Assembly (NCBI GenBank): GCA_964057225.1
Contig: OZ059899.1
Coordinates: forward strand, 434,001 to 498,000
DNA length: 64,000 nucleotides
Source of the DNA: Auanema rhodensis
Taxonomy: Eukaryota > Nematoda > Chromadorea > Rhabditida > Rhabditidae
Direction: 5' to 3'
The notes under the pieces are model-generated. The model was not told the DNA's origin, did not search any database, and saw only the letters and a list, made by a program, of their open reading frames with translations. The translations under genes were made by a program, and so were the position numbers. Positions 26,225 through 40,600 of the stretch are shown here, piece after piece. Numbering within the stretch: position 1 is the first letter of the stretch; every line of letters starts with the position of its first letter.

Positions 26225-29200
26225 TTACCATGAACCAATATCAATAAAAATTTGTTTTTAGACTAATATGGACATGGGGAATCTAATTTTGAAAACCGCA
26301 TCTCTTTATCTTTCACGTGAAGCGAGTTACATACCAAGTGCACATCACGTGTACATTTAATTAGCATAAATTGAAGTTCACGTAAATTTCAAAGTCATGG
26401 TTACCATGAACCAATATCAATAAAAATTTGTTTTTAGACTAATATGGACATGGGGAATCTAATTTTGAAAACCGCATCTCTTTATCTTTCATGTGAAGCG
26501 AGTTACATACCAAGTGCACATCACGTGTACATTTAATTAGCATAAATTAAAGTTCACGTAAATTTCAAAGTCATGGTTACCATGAACCAATATCAATAAA
26601 AATTTGTTTTTAGACTAATATGGACATGGGGAATCTAATTTTGAAAACCGCATCTCTTTATCTTTCACGTGAAGCGAGTTACATACCAAGTGCACATCAC
26701 GTGTACATTTAATTAGCATAAATTAAAGTTCACGTAAATTTCAAAGTCATGGTTACCATGAACCAATATCAATAAAAATTTGTTTTTAGACTAATATGGA
26801 CATGGGGAATCTGATTTTGAAAACCGCATCTCTTTATCGTTCACGTGAAGCGAGTTACATACCAAGTGCACATCACGTGTACATTTAATTAGCATAAATG
26901 AAAGTTCACGTAAATTTCAAAGTCATGGTTACCATGCACCAATATCAATAAAAATTTGTTTTTAGACTAATATGGACATGGGGAATCTAATTTTGAAAAC
27001 CGCATCTCTTTATCGTTCACGTGAAGCGAGTTACATACCAAGTGCACATCACGTGTACATTTAATTAGCATAAATTAAAGTTCACGTAAATTTCAAAGTC
27101 ATGGTTACCATGCACCAATATCAATAAAAATTTGTTTTTAGACTAATATGGACATGGGGAATCTAATTTTGAAAACCGCATCTCTTTATCGCTCACGTGA
27201 AGCGAGTTACATACCAAAAGCACATCACGTGTACATTTAATTAGCATAAATTAAAGTTCACGTAAATTTCAAAGTCATGGTTACCATGCACCAATATCAA
27301 TAAAAATTTGTTTTTAGACTAATATGGACATGGGGAATCTAATTTTGAAAACCGCATCTCTTTATCTTTCACGTGAAGCGAGTTACATACCAAGGGCACA
27401 TCACGTGTACATTTAATTAGCATAAATTAAAGTTCACGTAAATTTCAAAGTCATGGTTACCATGCACCAATATCAATAAAAATTTGTTTTTAGACTAATA
27501 TGGACATGGGGAATCTAATTTTGAAAACCGCATCTCTTTATCTTTCACGTGAAGCGAGTTACATACCAAGGGCACATCACGTGTACATTTAATTAGCATA
27601 AATTAAAGTTCACGTAAATTTCAAAGTCATGGTTACCATGCACCAATATCAATAAAAATTTGTTTTTAGACTAATATGGACATGGGGAATCTAATTTTGA
27701 AAACCGCATCTCTTTATCTTTCACGTGAAGCGAGTTACATACCAAGTGCACATCACGTATACATTTAATTAGCATAAATTAAAGTTCACGTAAATTTCAA
27801 AGTCATGGTTACCATGAACCAATATCAATAAAAATTTGTTTTTAGACTAATATGGACATGGGGAATCTAATTTTGAAAACCGCATCTCTTTATCTCTCAC
27901 GTGAAGCGAGTTACATACCAAGGGCACATCACGTGTACATTTAATTAGCATAAATTGAAGTTCACGTAAATTTCAAAGTCATGGTTACCATGAACCAATA
28001 TCAATAAAAATTTGTTTTTAGACTAATATGGACATGGGGAATCTAATTTTGAAAACCGCATCTCTTTATCTTTCACGTGAAGCGAGTTACATACCAAGTG
28101 CACATCACGTGTACATTTAATTAGCATAAATTAAAGTTCACGTAAATTTCAAAGTCATGGTTACCATGAACCAATATCAATAAAAATTTGTTTTTAGACT
28201 AATATGGACATGGGGAATCTAATTTTGAAAACCGCATCTCTTTATCTTTCACGTGAAGCGAGTTACATACCAAGTGCACATCACGTGTACATTTAATTAG
28301 CATAAATTAAAGTTCACGTAAATTTCAAAGTCATGGTTACCATGAACCAATATCAATAAAAATTTGTTTTTAGACTAATATGGACATGGGGAATCTAATT
28401 TTGAAAACCGCATCTCTTTATCTCTCACGTGAAGCGAGTTACATACCAAGGGCACATCACGTGTACATTTAATTAGCATAAATTGAAGTTCACGTAAATT
28501 TCAAAGTCATGGTTACCATGAACCAATATCAATAAAAATTTGTTTTTAGACTAATATGGACATGGGGAATCTAATTTTGAAAACCGCATCTCTTTATCTT
28601 TCACGTGAAGCGAGTTACATACCAAGTGCACATCACGTGTACATTTAATTAGCATAAATTAAAGTTCACGTAAATTTCAAAGTCATGGTTACCATGAACC
28701 AATATCAATAAAAATTTGTTTTTAGACTAATATGGACATGGGGAATCTAATTTTGAAAACCGCATCTCTTTATCGTTCACGTGAAGCGAGTTACATACCA
28801 AGTGCACATCACGTGTACATTTAATTAGCATAAATTAAAGTTCACGTAAATTTCAAAGTCATGGTTACCATGCACCAATATCAATAAAAATTTGTTTTTA
28901 GACTAATATGGACATGGGGAATCTAATTTTGGAAACCGAATCTCTTTATCTTTCACGTGAAGCGAGTTACATACCAAGTGCACATCACGTGTACATTTAA
29001 TTAGCATAAATTGAAGTTCACGTAAATTTCAAAGTCATGGTTACCATGAACCAATATCAATAAAAATTTGTTTTTAGACTAATATGGACATGGAGAATCT
29101 AATTTTGAAAACCGCATCTCTTTATCTTTCACGTGAAGCGAGTTACATACCAAGTGCACATCACGTGTACATTTAATTAGCATAAATTAAAGTTCACGTA

Positions 29201-29392
29201 AATTTCAAAGTCATGGTTACCATGCACCAATATCAATAAAAATTTTTTTTTAGACTAATATGGACATGGGGAATCTAATTTTGAAAACCGCATCTCTTTA
29301 TCTTTCACGTGAAGCGAGTTACATACCAAGTGCACATCACGTGTACATTTAATTAGCATAAATTAAAGTTCACGTAAATTTCAAAGTCATGG
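26225..29392 (+). repeat. Mixed monomers with a repeated three-monomer segment
   Basis: Eighteen monomers. The ctctc plus gggca plus A149G monomer occurs at 27893 and again at 28421, exactly 528 bp (three monomers) apart. The distinctive cgctc plus aaaagcac monomer near 27190-27220 recurs 5104 bp later (29 monomers) at 32295, with its two T87G neighbours and the T148G monomer (aaatgaaag) on the left. Private changes include ctgatttt near 26811 and catgtgaag near 26490. Confidence 0.75.
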
Positions 29393-31152
29393 TTACCAAG
29401 CACCAATATCAATAAAAATTTGTTTTTAGACTAATATGGACATGGGGAATCTAATTTTGAAAACCGCATCTCTTTATCTTTCACGTGAAGCGAGTTACAT
29501 ACCAAGGGCACATCACGTGTACATTTAATTAGCATAAATTAAAGTTCACGTAAATTTCAAAGTCATGGTTACCATGCACCAATATCAATAAAAATTTGTT
29601 TTTAGACTAATATGGACATGGGGAATCTAATTTTGAAAACCGCATCTCTTTATCTTTCACGTGAAGCGAGTTACATACCAAGTGCACATCACGTGTACAT
29701 TTAATTAGCATAAATTAAAGTTCACGTAAATTTCAAAGTCATGGTTACCATGAACCAATATCAATAAAAATTTGTTTTTAGACTAATATGGACATGGGGA
29801 ATCTAATTTTGAAAACCGCATCTCTTTATCGTTCACGTGAAGCGAGTTACATACCAAGTGCACATCACGTGTACATTTAATTAGCATAAATTAAAGTTCA
29901 CGTAAATTTCAAAGTCATGGTTACCATGAACCAATATCAATAAAAATTTGTTTTTAGACTAATATGGACATGGGGAATCTAATTTTGAAAACCGCATCTC
30001 TTTATCTTTCACGTGAAGCGAGTTACATACCAAGTGCACATCACGTGTACATTTAATTAGCATAAATTGAAGTTCACGTAAATTTCAAAGTCATGGTTAC
30101 CATGAACCAATATCAATAAAAATTTGTTTTTAGACTAATATGGACATGGGGAATCTAATTTTGAAAACCGCATCTCTTTATCTTTCACGTGAAGCGAGTT
30201 ACATACCAAGTACACATCACGTGTACATTTAATTAGCATAAATTGAAGTTCACGTAAATTTCAAAGTCATGGTTACCATGAACCAATATCAATAAAAATT
30301 TGTTTTTAGACTAATATGGACATGGGGAATCTAATTTTGAAAACCGCATCTCTTTATCTTTCACGTGAAGCGAGTTACATACCAAGTGCACATCACGTGT
30401 ACATTTAATTAGCATAAATTAAAGTTCACGTAAATTTCAAAGTCATGGTTACCATGAACCAATATCAATAAAAATTTGTTTTTAGACTAATATGGACATG
30501 GGGAATCTAATTTTGAAAACCGCATCTCTTTATCTTTCACGTGAAGCGAGTTACATACCAAGTGCACATCACGTGTACATTTAATTAGCATAAATTAAAG
30601 TTCACGTAAATTTCAAAGTCATGGTTACCATGCACCAATATCAATAAAAATTTGTTTTTAGACTAATATGGACATGGGGAATCTAATTTTGGAAACCGAA
30701 TCTCTTTATCTTTCACGTGAAGCGAGTTACATACCAAGTGCACATCACGTGTACATTTAATTAGCATAAATTGAAGTTCACGTAAATTTCAAAGTCATGG
30801 TTACCATGAACCAATATCAATAAAAATTTGTTTTTAGACTAATATGGACATGGGGAATCTAATTTTGAAAACCGCATCTCTTTATCTTTCACGTGAAGCG
30901 AGTTACATACCTAGTGCACATCACGTGTACATTTAATTAGCATAAATTAAAGTTCACGTAAATTTCAAAGTCATGGTTACCATGCACCAATATCAATAAA
31001 AATTTTTTTTTAGACTAATATGGACATGGGGAATCTAATTTTGAAAACCGCATCTCTTTATCTTTCACGTGAAGCGAGTTACATACCAAGTGCACATCAC
31101 GTGTACATTTAATTAGCATAAATTAAAGTTCACGTAAATTTCAAAGTCATGG
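29393..31152 (+). repeat. 10-monomer (1760 bp) unit derived from the 11-mer
   Basis: It opens with ccaagcacc plus gggca and ends with the attttttttt monomer at 30977, as in 22881-24816, but is one monomer shorter. The G37A monomer and the following A149G monomer of the 11-mer are represented by a single C9A, A149G monomer at 29921. The next ccaagcacc monomer is at 31153. A loss of exactly one 176-bp register by unequal exchange is the simplest reading. Confidence 0.7.
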
Positions 31153-33440
31153 TTACCAAGCACCAATATCAATAAAAATTTGTTTTTAGACTAATATGGA
31201 CATGGGGAATCTAATTTTGAAAACCGCATCTCTTTATCTTTCACGTGAAGCGAGTTACATACCAAGTGCACATCACGTGTACATTTAATTAGCATAAATT
31301 AAAGTTCACGTAAATTTCAAAGTCATGGTTACCATGAACCAATATCAATAAAAATTTGTTTTTAGACTAATATGGACATGGGGAATCTAATTTTGAAAAC
31401 CGCATCTCTTTATCTTTCACGTGAAGCGAGTTACATACCAAGTGCACATCACGTGTACATTTAATTAGCATAAATTGAAGTTCACGTAAATTTCAAAGTC
31501 ATGGTTACCATGAACCAATATCAATAAAAATTTGTTTTTAGACTAATATGGACATGGGGAATCTAATTTTGAAAACCGCATCTCTTTATCTTTCACGTGA
31601 AGCGAGTTACATACCAAGTACACATCACGTGTACATTTAATTAGCATAAATTGAAGTTCACGTAAATTTCAAAGTCATGGTTACCATGAACCAATATCAA
31701 TAAAAATTTGTTTTTAGACTAATATGGACATGGGGAATCTAATTTTGAAAACCGCATCTCTTTATCTTTCACGTGAAGCGAGTTACATACCAAGTGCACA
31801 TCACGTGTACATTTAATTAGCATAAATTAAAGTTCACGTAAATTTCAAAGTCATGGTTACCATGAACCAATATCAATAAAAATTTGTTTTTAGACTAATA
31901 TGGACATGGGGAATCTAATTTTGAAAACCGCATCTCTTTATCGTTCACGTGAAGCGAGTTACATACCAAGTGCACATCACGTGTACATTTAATTAGCATA
32001 AATGAAAGTTCACGTAAATTTCAAAGTCATGGTTACCATGCACCAATATCAATAAAAATTTGTTTTTAGACTAATATGGACATGGGGAATCTAATTTTGA
32101 AAACCGCATCTCTTTATCGTTCACGTGAAGCGAGTTACATACCAAGTGCACATCACGTGTACATTTAATTAGCATAAATTAAAGTTCACGTAAATTTCAA
32201 AGTCATGGTTACCATGCACCAATATCAATAAAAATTTGTTTTTAGACTAATATGGACATGGGGAATCTAATTTTGAAAACCGCATCTCTTTATCGCTCAC
32301 GTGAAGCGAGTTACATACCAAAAGCACATCACGTGTACATTTAATTAGCATAAATTAAAGTTCACGTAAATTTCAAAGTCATGGTTACCATGCACCAATA
32401 TCAATAAAAATTTGTTTTTAGACTAATATGGACATGGGGAATCTAATTTTGAAAACCGCATCTCTTTATCGTTCACGTGAAGCGAGTTACATACCAAGTG
32501 CACATCACGTGTACATTTAATTAGCATAAATTAAAGTTCACGTAAATTTCAAAGTCATGGTTACCATGCACCAATATCAATAAAAATTTGTTTTTAGACT
32601 AATATGGACATGGGGAATCTAATTTTGAAAACCGCATCTCTTTATCGTTCACGTGAAGCGAGTTACATACCAAGTGCACATCACGTGTACATTTAATTAG
32701 CATAAATTAAAGTTCACGCAAATTTCAAAGTCATGGTTACCATGAACCAATATCAATAAAAATTTGTTTTTAGACTAATATGGACATGGGGAATCTAATT
32801 TTGAAAACCGCATCTCTTTATCTTTCACGTGAAGCGAGTTACATACCAAGAGCACATCACGTGTACATTTAATTAGCATAAATTGAAGTTCACGTAAATT
32901 TCAAAGTCATGGTTACCATGAAACAATATCAATAAAAATTTGTTTTTAGACTAATATGGACATGGGGAATCTAATTTTGAAAACCGCATCTCTTTATCTT
33001 TCACGTGAAGCGAGTTACATACCAAGTGCACATCACGTGTACATTTAATTAGCATAAATTAAAGTTCACGTGAATTTCAAAGTCATGGTTACCATGCACA
33101 AATATCAATAAAAATTTGTTTTTAGACTAATATGGACATGGGGAATCTAATTTTGAAAACCGCATCTCTTTATCTTTCACGTGAAGCGAGTTACATACCA
33201 AGTGCACATCACGTGTACATTTAATTAGCATAAATTGAAGTTCACGTAAATTTCAAAGTCATGGTTACCATGAACCAATATCAATAAAAATTTGTTTTTA
33301 GACTAATATGGACATGGGGAATCTAATTTTGAAAACCGCATCTCTTTATCTTTCACGTGAAGCGAGTTACATACCAAGTACACATCACGTGTACATTTAA
33401 TTAGCATAAATTGAAGTTCACGTAAATTTCAAAGTCATGG
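31153..33440 (+). repeat. Mixed monomers including the relocated cgctc segment
   Basis: Thirteen monomers. The string T148G, T87G, cgctc with aaaagcac from 31857 to about 32384 matches 26753-27280 at a distance of 5104 bp. It is followed by two more T87G monomers, one with the private cacgcaaat near 32715. The monomers at 33089-33440 (A149G, then G116A with A149G) lead into the next decameric block. Confidence 0.72.
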
Positions 33441-35200
33441 TTACCATGAACCAATATCAATAAAAATTCGTTTTTAAACTAATATGGACATGAGGAATCT
33501 AATTTTGAAAACCGCATCTCTTTATCTTTCACGTGAAGCGAGTTACATACCAAGTGCACATCACGTGTACATTTAATTAGCATAAATTGAAGTTCACGTA
33601 AATTTCAAAGTCATGGTTACCATGAACCAATATCAATAAAAATTTGTTTTTAGACTAATATGGACATGGGGAATCTAATTTTGAAAACCGGATCTCTTTA
33701 TCTTTCACGTGAAGCGAGTTACATACCAAGTGCACATCACGTGTACATTTAATTAACATAAATTGAAGTTCACGTAAATTTCAAAGTCATGGTTACCATG
33801 AACCAATATCAATAAAAATTTGTTTTTAGACTAATATGGACATGGGGAATCTAATTTTGAAAACCGCATCTCTTTATCTTTCACGTGAAGCGAGTTACAT
33901 ACCAAGTGCACATCACGTGTACATTTAATTAGCATAAATTAAAGTTCACGTGAATTTCAAAGTCATGGTTACCATGCACAAATATCAATAAAAATTTGTT
34001 TTTAGACTAATATGGACATGGGGAATCTAATTTTGAAAACCGCATCTCTTTATCTTTCACGTGAAGCGAGTTACATACCAAGTGCACATCACGTGTACAT
34101 TTAATTAGCATAAATTAAAGTTCACGTAAATTTCAAAGTCATGGTTACCATGAACCAATATCAATAAAAATTTGTTTTTAGACTAATATGGACATGGGTA
34201 ATCTAATTTTGAAAACCGCATCTCTTTATCTTTCACGTGAAGCGAGTTACATACCAAGTGCACATCACGTGTACATTTAATTAGCATAAATTAAAGTTCA
34301 CGTGAATTTCAAAGTCATGGTTACCATGCACAAATATCAATAAAAATTTGTTTTTAGACTAATATGGACATGGGGAATCTAATTTTGAAAACCGCATCTC
34401 TTTATCTTTCACGTGAAGCGAGTTACATACCAAGTGCACATCACGTGTACATTTAATTAGCATAAATTAAAGTTCACGTAAATTTCAAAGTCATGGTTAC
34501 CATGAACCAATATCAATAAAAATTTGTTTTTAGACTAATATGGACATGGGTAATCTAATTTTGAAAACCGCATCTCTTTATCTTTCACGTGAAGCGAGTT
34601 ACATACCAAGTGCACATCACGTGTACATTTAATTAGCATAAATTAAAGTTCACGTAAATTTCAAAGTCATGGTTACCATGAACCAATATCAATAAAAATT
34701 TGTTTTTAGACTAATATGGACATGGGGAATCTAATTTTGAAAACCACATCTCTTTATCGTTCACGTGAAGCGAGTTACATACCAAGTGCACATCACGTGT
34801 ACATTTAATTAGCATAAATTAAAGTTCACGTAAATTTCAAAGTCATGGTTACCATGCACCAATATCAATAAAAATTTGTTTTTAGACTAATATGGACATG
34901 AGGAATCTAATTTTGGAAACCGAATCTCTTTATCTTTCACGTGAAGCGAGTTACATACCAAGTGCACATCACGTGTACATTTAATTAGCATAAATTGAAG
35001 TTCACGTAAATTTCAAAGTCATGGTTACCATGAACCAATATCAATAAAAATTTGTTTTTAGTCTAATATGGACATGGGGAATCTAATTTTGAAAACCGCA
35101 TCTCTTTATCTTTCACGTGAAGCGAGTTACATACCAAGTACACATCACGTGTACATTTAATTAGCATAAATTGAAGTTCACGTAAATTTCAAAGTCATGG
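33441..35200 (+). repeat. 10-monomer (1760 bp) unit, copy 1
   Basis: The unit opens with a monomer carrying attcgtttttaaact and gaggaatct, then one with ccggatctc and aattaacat. It ends with aaccacatc, gaggaat plus A68G/C75A, and gtctaat monomers. In the middle a two-monomer pattern (cacaaa, then gggtaat) occurs twice, at 33969-34320 and 34321-34672. All these rare states reappear 1760 bp downstream. Two pentamers in length. Confidence 0.9.
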
Positions 35201-36960
35201 TTACCATGAACCAATATCAATAAAAATTCGTTTTTAAACTAATATGGACATGAGGAATCTAATTTTGAAAACCGCATCTCTTTATCTTTCACGTGAAGCG
35301 AGTTACATACCAAGTGCACATCACGTGTACATTTAATTAGCATAAATTGAAGTTCACGTAAATTTCAAAGTCATGGTTACCATGAACCAATATCAATAAA
35401 AATTTGTTTTTAGACTAATATGGACATGGGGAATCTAATTTTGAAAACCGGATCTCTTTATCTTTCACGTGAAGCGAGTTACATACCAAGTGCACATCAC
35501 GTGTACATTTAATTAACATAAATTGAAGTTCACGTAAATTTCAAAGTCATGGTTACCATGAACCAATATCAATAAAAATTTGTTTTTAGACTAATATGGA
35601 CATGGGGAATCTAATTTTGAAAACCGCATCTCTTTATCTTTCACGTGAAGCGAGTTACATACCAAGTGCACATCACGTGTACATTTAATTAGCATAAATT
35701 AAAGTTCACGTGAATTTCAAAGTCATGGTTACCATGCACAAATATCAATAAAAATTTGTTTTTAGACTAATATGGACATGGGGAATCTAATTTTGAAAAC
35801 CGCATCTCTTTATCTTTCACGTGAAGCGAGTTACATACCAAGTGCACATCACGTGTACATTTAATTAGCATAAATTAAAGTTCACGTAAATTTCAAAGTC
35901 ATGGTTACCATGAACCAATATCAATAAAAATTTGTTTTTAGACTAATATGGACATGGGTAATCTAATTTTGAAAACCGCATCTCTTTATCTTTCACGTGA
36001 AGCGAGTTACATACCAAGTGCACATCACGTGTACATTTAATTAGCATAAATTAAAGTTCACGTGAATTTCAAAGTCATGGTTACCATGCACAAATATCAA
36101 TAAAAATTTGTTTTTAGACTAATATGGACATGGGGAATCTAATTTTGAAAACCGCATCTCTTTATCTTTCACGTGAAGCGAGTTACATACCAAGTGCACA
36201 TCACGTGTACATTTAATTAGCATAAATTAAAGTTCACGTAAATTTCAAAGTCATGGTTACCATGAACCAATATCAATAAAAATTTGTTTTTAGACTAATA
36301 TGGACATGGGTAATCTAATTTTGAAAACCGCATCTCTTTATCTTTCACGTGAAGCGAGTTACATACCAAGTGCACATCACGTGTACATTTAATTAGCATA
36401 AATTAAAGTTCACGTAAATTTCAAAGTCATGGTTACCATGAACCAATATCAATAAAAATTTGTTTTTAGACTAATATGGACATGGGGAATCTAATTTTGA
36501 AAACCACATCTCTTTATCGTTCACGTGAAGCGAGTTACATACCAAGTGCACATCACGTGTACATTTAATTAGCATAAATTAAAGTTCACGTAAATTTCAA
36601 AGTCATGGTTACCATGCACCAATATCAATAAAAATTTGTTTTTAGACTAATATGGACATGAGGAATCTAATTTTGGAAACCGAATCTCTTTATCTTTCAC
36701 GTGAAGCGAGTTACATACCAAGTGCACATCACGTGTACATTTAATTAGCATAAATTGAAGTTCACGTAAATTTCAAAGTCATGGTTACCATGAACCAATA
36801 TCAATAAAAATTTGTTTTTAGTCTAATATGGACATGGGGAATCTAATTTTGAAAACCGCATCTCTTTATCTTTCACGTGAAGCGAGTTACATACCAAGTG
36901 CACATCACGTGTACATTTAATTAGCATAAATTAAAGTTCACGTAAATTTCAAAGTCATGG
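35201..36960 (+). repeat. 10-monomer (1760 bp) unit, copy 2
   Basis: It reproduces copy 1 marker by marker: attcg at 35221-35230 against 33461-33470, gggtaat at 35959 and 36311 against 34199 and 34551, gtctaat at 36821 against 35061. The last monomer changes from the agtacac, A149G state to agtgcac, A149, so the match ends inside it. Confidence 0.9.
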
Positions 36961-37664
36961 TTACCATGCACCAATATCAATAAAAATTTTTTTTTAGACT
37001 AATATGGACATGGGGAATCTAATTTTGAAAACCGCATCTCTTTATCTTTCACGTGAAGCGAGTTACATACCAAGTGCACATCACGTGTACATTTAATTAG
37101 CATAAATTAAAGTTCACGTAAATTTCAAAGTCATGGTTACCAAGCACCAATATCAATAAAAATTTGTTTTTAGACTAATATGGACATGAGGAATCTAATT
37201 TTGGAAACCGAATCTCTTTATCTTTCACGTGAAGCGAGTTACATACCAAGTGCACATCACGTGTACATTTAATTAGCATAAATTGAAGTTCACGTAAATT
37301 TCAAAGTCATGGTTACCATGAACCAATATCAATAAAAATTTGTTTTTAGTCTAATATGGACATGGGGAATCTAATTTTGAAAACCGCATCTCTTTATCTT
37401 TCACGTGAAGCGAGTTACATACCAAGTGCACATCACGTGTACATTTAATTAGCATAAATTAAAGTTCACGTAAATTTCAAAGTCATGGTTACCATGCACC
37501 AATATCAATAAAAATTTTTTTTTAGACTAATATGGACATGGGGAATCTAATTTTGAAAACCGCATCTCTTTATCTTTCACGTGAAGCGAGTTACATACCA
37601 AGTGCACATCACGTGTACATTTAATTAGCATAAATTAAAGTTCACGTAAATTTCAAAGTCATGG
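36609..37664 (+). repeat. Three-monomer (528 bp) tandem duplication
   Basis: The series gaggaat plus A68G/C75A, then gtctaat, then attttttttt occurs twice, with gtctaat at 36821 and 37349 (528 bp apart). The second copy opens with ccaagcacc instead of catgcacc. This event overlaps the end of the decameric block and is not a multiple of five monomers, so it postdates or escapes the pentameric register. Confidence 0.85.
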
Positions 37665-40600
37665 TTACCAAGCACCAATATCAATAAAAATTTGTTTTTA
37701 GACTAATATGGACATGGGGAATCTAATTTTGAAAACCGCATCTCTTTATCTTTCACGTGAAGCGAGTTACATACCAAGTGCACATCACGTGTACATTTAA
37801 TTAGCATAAATTAAAGTTCACGTAAATTTCAAAGTCATGGTTACCATGCACCAATATCAATAAAAATTTGTTTTTAAACTAATATGGACATGGGGAATCT
37901 AATTTTGAAAACCGCATCTCTTTATCTTTCACGTGAAGCGAGTTACATACCAAGGGCACATCACGTGTACATTTAATTAGCATAAATTAAAGTTCACGTA
38001 AATTTCAAAGTCATGGTTACCATGCACCAATATCAATAAAAATTTGTTTTTAGACTAATATGGACATGGGGAATCTAATTTTGAAAACCGCATCTCTTTA
38101 TCTTTCACGTGAAGCGAGTTACATACCAAGTGCACATCACGTGTACATTTAATTAGCATAAATTAAAGTTCACGTAAATTTCAAAGTCATGGTTACCATG
38201 AACCAATATCAATAAAAATTTGTTTTTAGACTAATATGGACATGGGGAATCTAATTTTGAAAACCGCATCTCTTTATCGTTCACGTGAAGCGAGTTACAT
38301 ACCAAGTGCACATCACGTGTACATTTAATTAGCATAAATTAAAGTTCACGTAAATTTCAAAGTCATGGTTACCATGAAAAAATATCAATAAAAATTTGTT
38401 TTTAAACTAATATGGACATGGGGAATCTAATTTTGAAAACCGCATCTCTTTATCTTTCACGTGAAGCGAGTTACATACCAAGTGCACATCACGTGTACAT
38501 TTAATTAGCATAAATTAAAGTTCACGTAAATTTCAAAGTCATGGTTACCATGCACCAATATCAATAAAAATTTGTTTTTAGACTAATATGGACATGGGGA
38601 ATCTAATTTTGAAAACCGCATCTCTTTATCTTTCACGTGAAGCGAGTTACATACCAAGTGCACATCACGTGTACATTTAATTAGCATAAATTGAAGTTCA
38701 CGTAAATTTCAAAGTCATGGTTACCATGAACCAATATCAATAAAAATTTGTTTTTAGACTAATATGGACATGGGGAATCTAATTTTGAAAACCGCATCTC
38801 TTTATCTTTCACGTGAAGCGAGTTACATACCAAGTACACATCACGTGTACATTTAATTAGCATAAATTGAAGTTCACGTAAATTTCAAAGTCATGGTTAC
38901 CATGAACCAATATCAATAAAAATTTGTTTTTAGACTAATATGGACATGGGGAATCTAATTTTGAAAACCGCATCTCTTTATCTTTCACGTGAAGCGAGTT
39001 ACATACCAAGTGCACATCACGTGTACATTTAATTAGCATAAATTAAAGTTCACGTAAATTTCAAAGTCATGGTTACCATGAACCAATATCAATAAAAATT
39101 TGTTTTTAGACTAATATGGACATGGGGAATCTAATTTTGAAAACCGCATCTCTTTATCGTTCACGTGAAGCGAATTACATACCAAGTGCACATCACGTGT
39201 ACATTTAATTAGCATAAATTAAAGTTCACGTAAATTTCAAAGTCATGGTTACCATGAACCAATATCAATAAAAATTTGTTTTTAGACTAATATGGACATG
39301 GGGAATCTAATTTTGAAAACCGCATCTCTTTATCTTTCACGTGAAGCGAGTTACATACCAAGTGCACATCACGTGTACATTTAATTAGCATAAATTAAAG
39401 TTCACGTAAATTTCAAAGTCATGGTTACCATGAACCAATATCAATAAAAATTTGTTTTTAGACTAATATGGACATGGGGAATCTAATTTTGAAAACCGCA
39501 TCTCTTTATCTTTCACGTGAAGCGAGTTACATACCAAGTGCACATCACGTGTACATTTAATTAGCATAAATTAAAGTTCACGTAAATTTCAAAGTCATGG
39601 TTACCATGAACCAATATCAATAAAAATTTGTTTTTAGACTAATATGGACATGGGGAATCTAATTTTGAAAACCGCATCTCTTTATCGTTCACGTGAAGCG
39701 AGTTACATACCAAGTGCACATCACGTGTACATTTAATTAGCATAAATTAAAGTTCACGTAAATTTCAAAGTCATGGTTAACATGCACCAATATCAATAAA
39801 AATTTGTTTTTAGACTAATATGGACATGGGGAATCTAATTTTGAAAACCGCATCTCTTTATCGTTCACGTGAAGCGAGTTACATACCAAGTGCACATCAC
39901 GTGTACATTTAATTAGCATAAATTAAAGTTCACGTAAATTTCAAAGTCATGGTTACCATGCACCAATATCAATAAAAATTTGTTTTTAGACTAATATGGA
40001 CATGGGGAATCTAATTTTGAAAACCGCATCTCTTTATCGTTCACGTGAAGCGAGTTACATACCAAGAGCACATCACGTGTACATTTAATTAGCATAAATT
40101 AAAGTTCACGTAAATTTCAAAGTCATGGTTACCATGCACCAATATCAATAAAAATTTGTTTTTAGACTAATATGGACATGGTGAATCTAATTTTGAAAAC
40201 CGCATCTCTTTATCGTTCACGTGAAGCGAGTTACATACCAAGTGCACATCACGTGTACATTTAATTAGCATAAATTAAAGTTCACGTAAATTTCAAAGTC
40301 ATGGTTACCATGCACCAATATCAATAAAAATTTGTTTTTAGACTAATATGGACATGGGGAATCTAATTTTGAAAACCGCATCTCTTTATCTTTCACGTGA
40401 AGCGAGTTACATACCAAGAGCACATCACGTGTACATTTAATTAGCATAAATTGAAGTTCACGTAAATTTCAAAGTCATGGTTACCATGAACCAATATCAA
40501 TAAAAATTTGTTTTTAGACTAATATGGACATGGGGAATCTAATTTTGAAAACCGCATCTCTTTATCTTTCAGGTGAAGCGAGTTACATACCAAGTGCACA

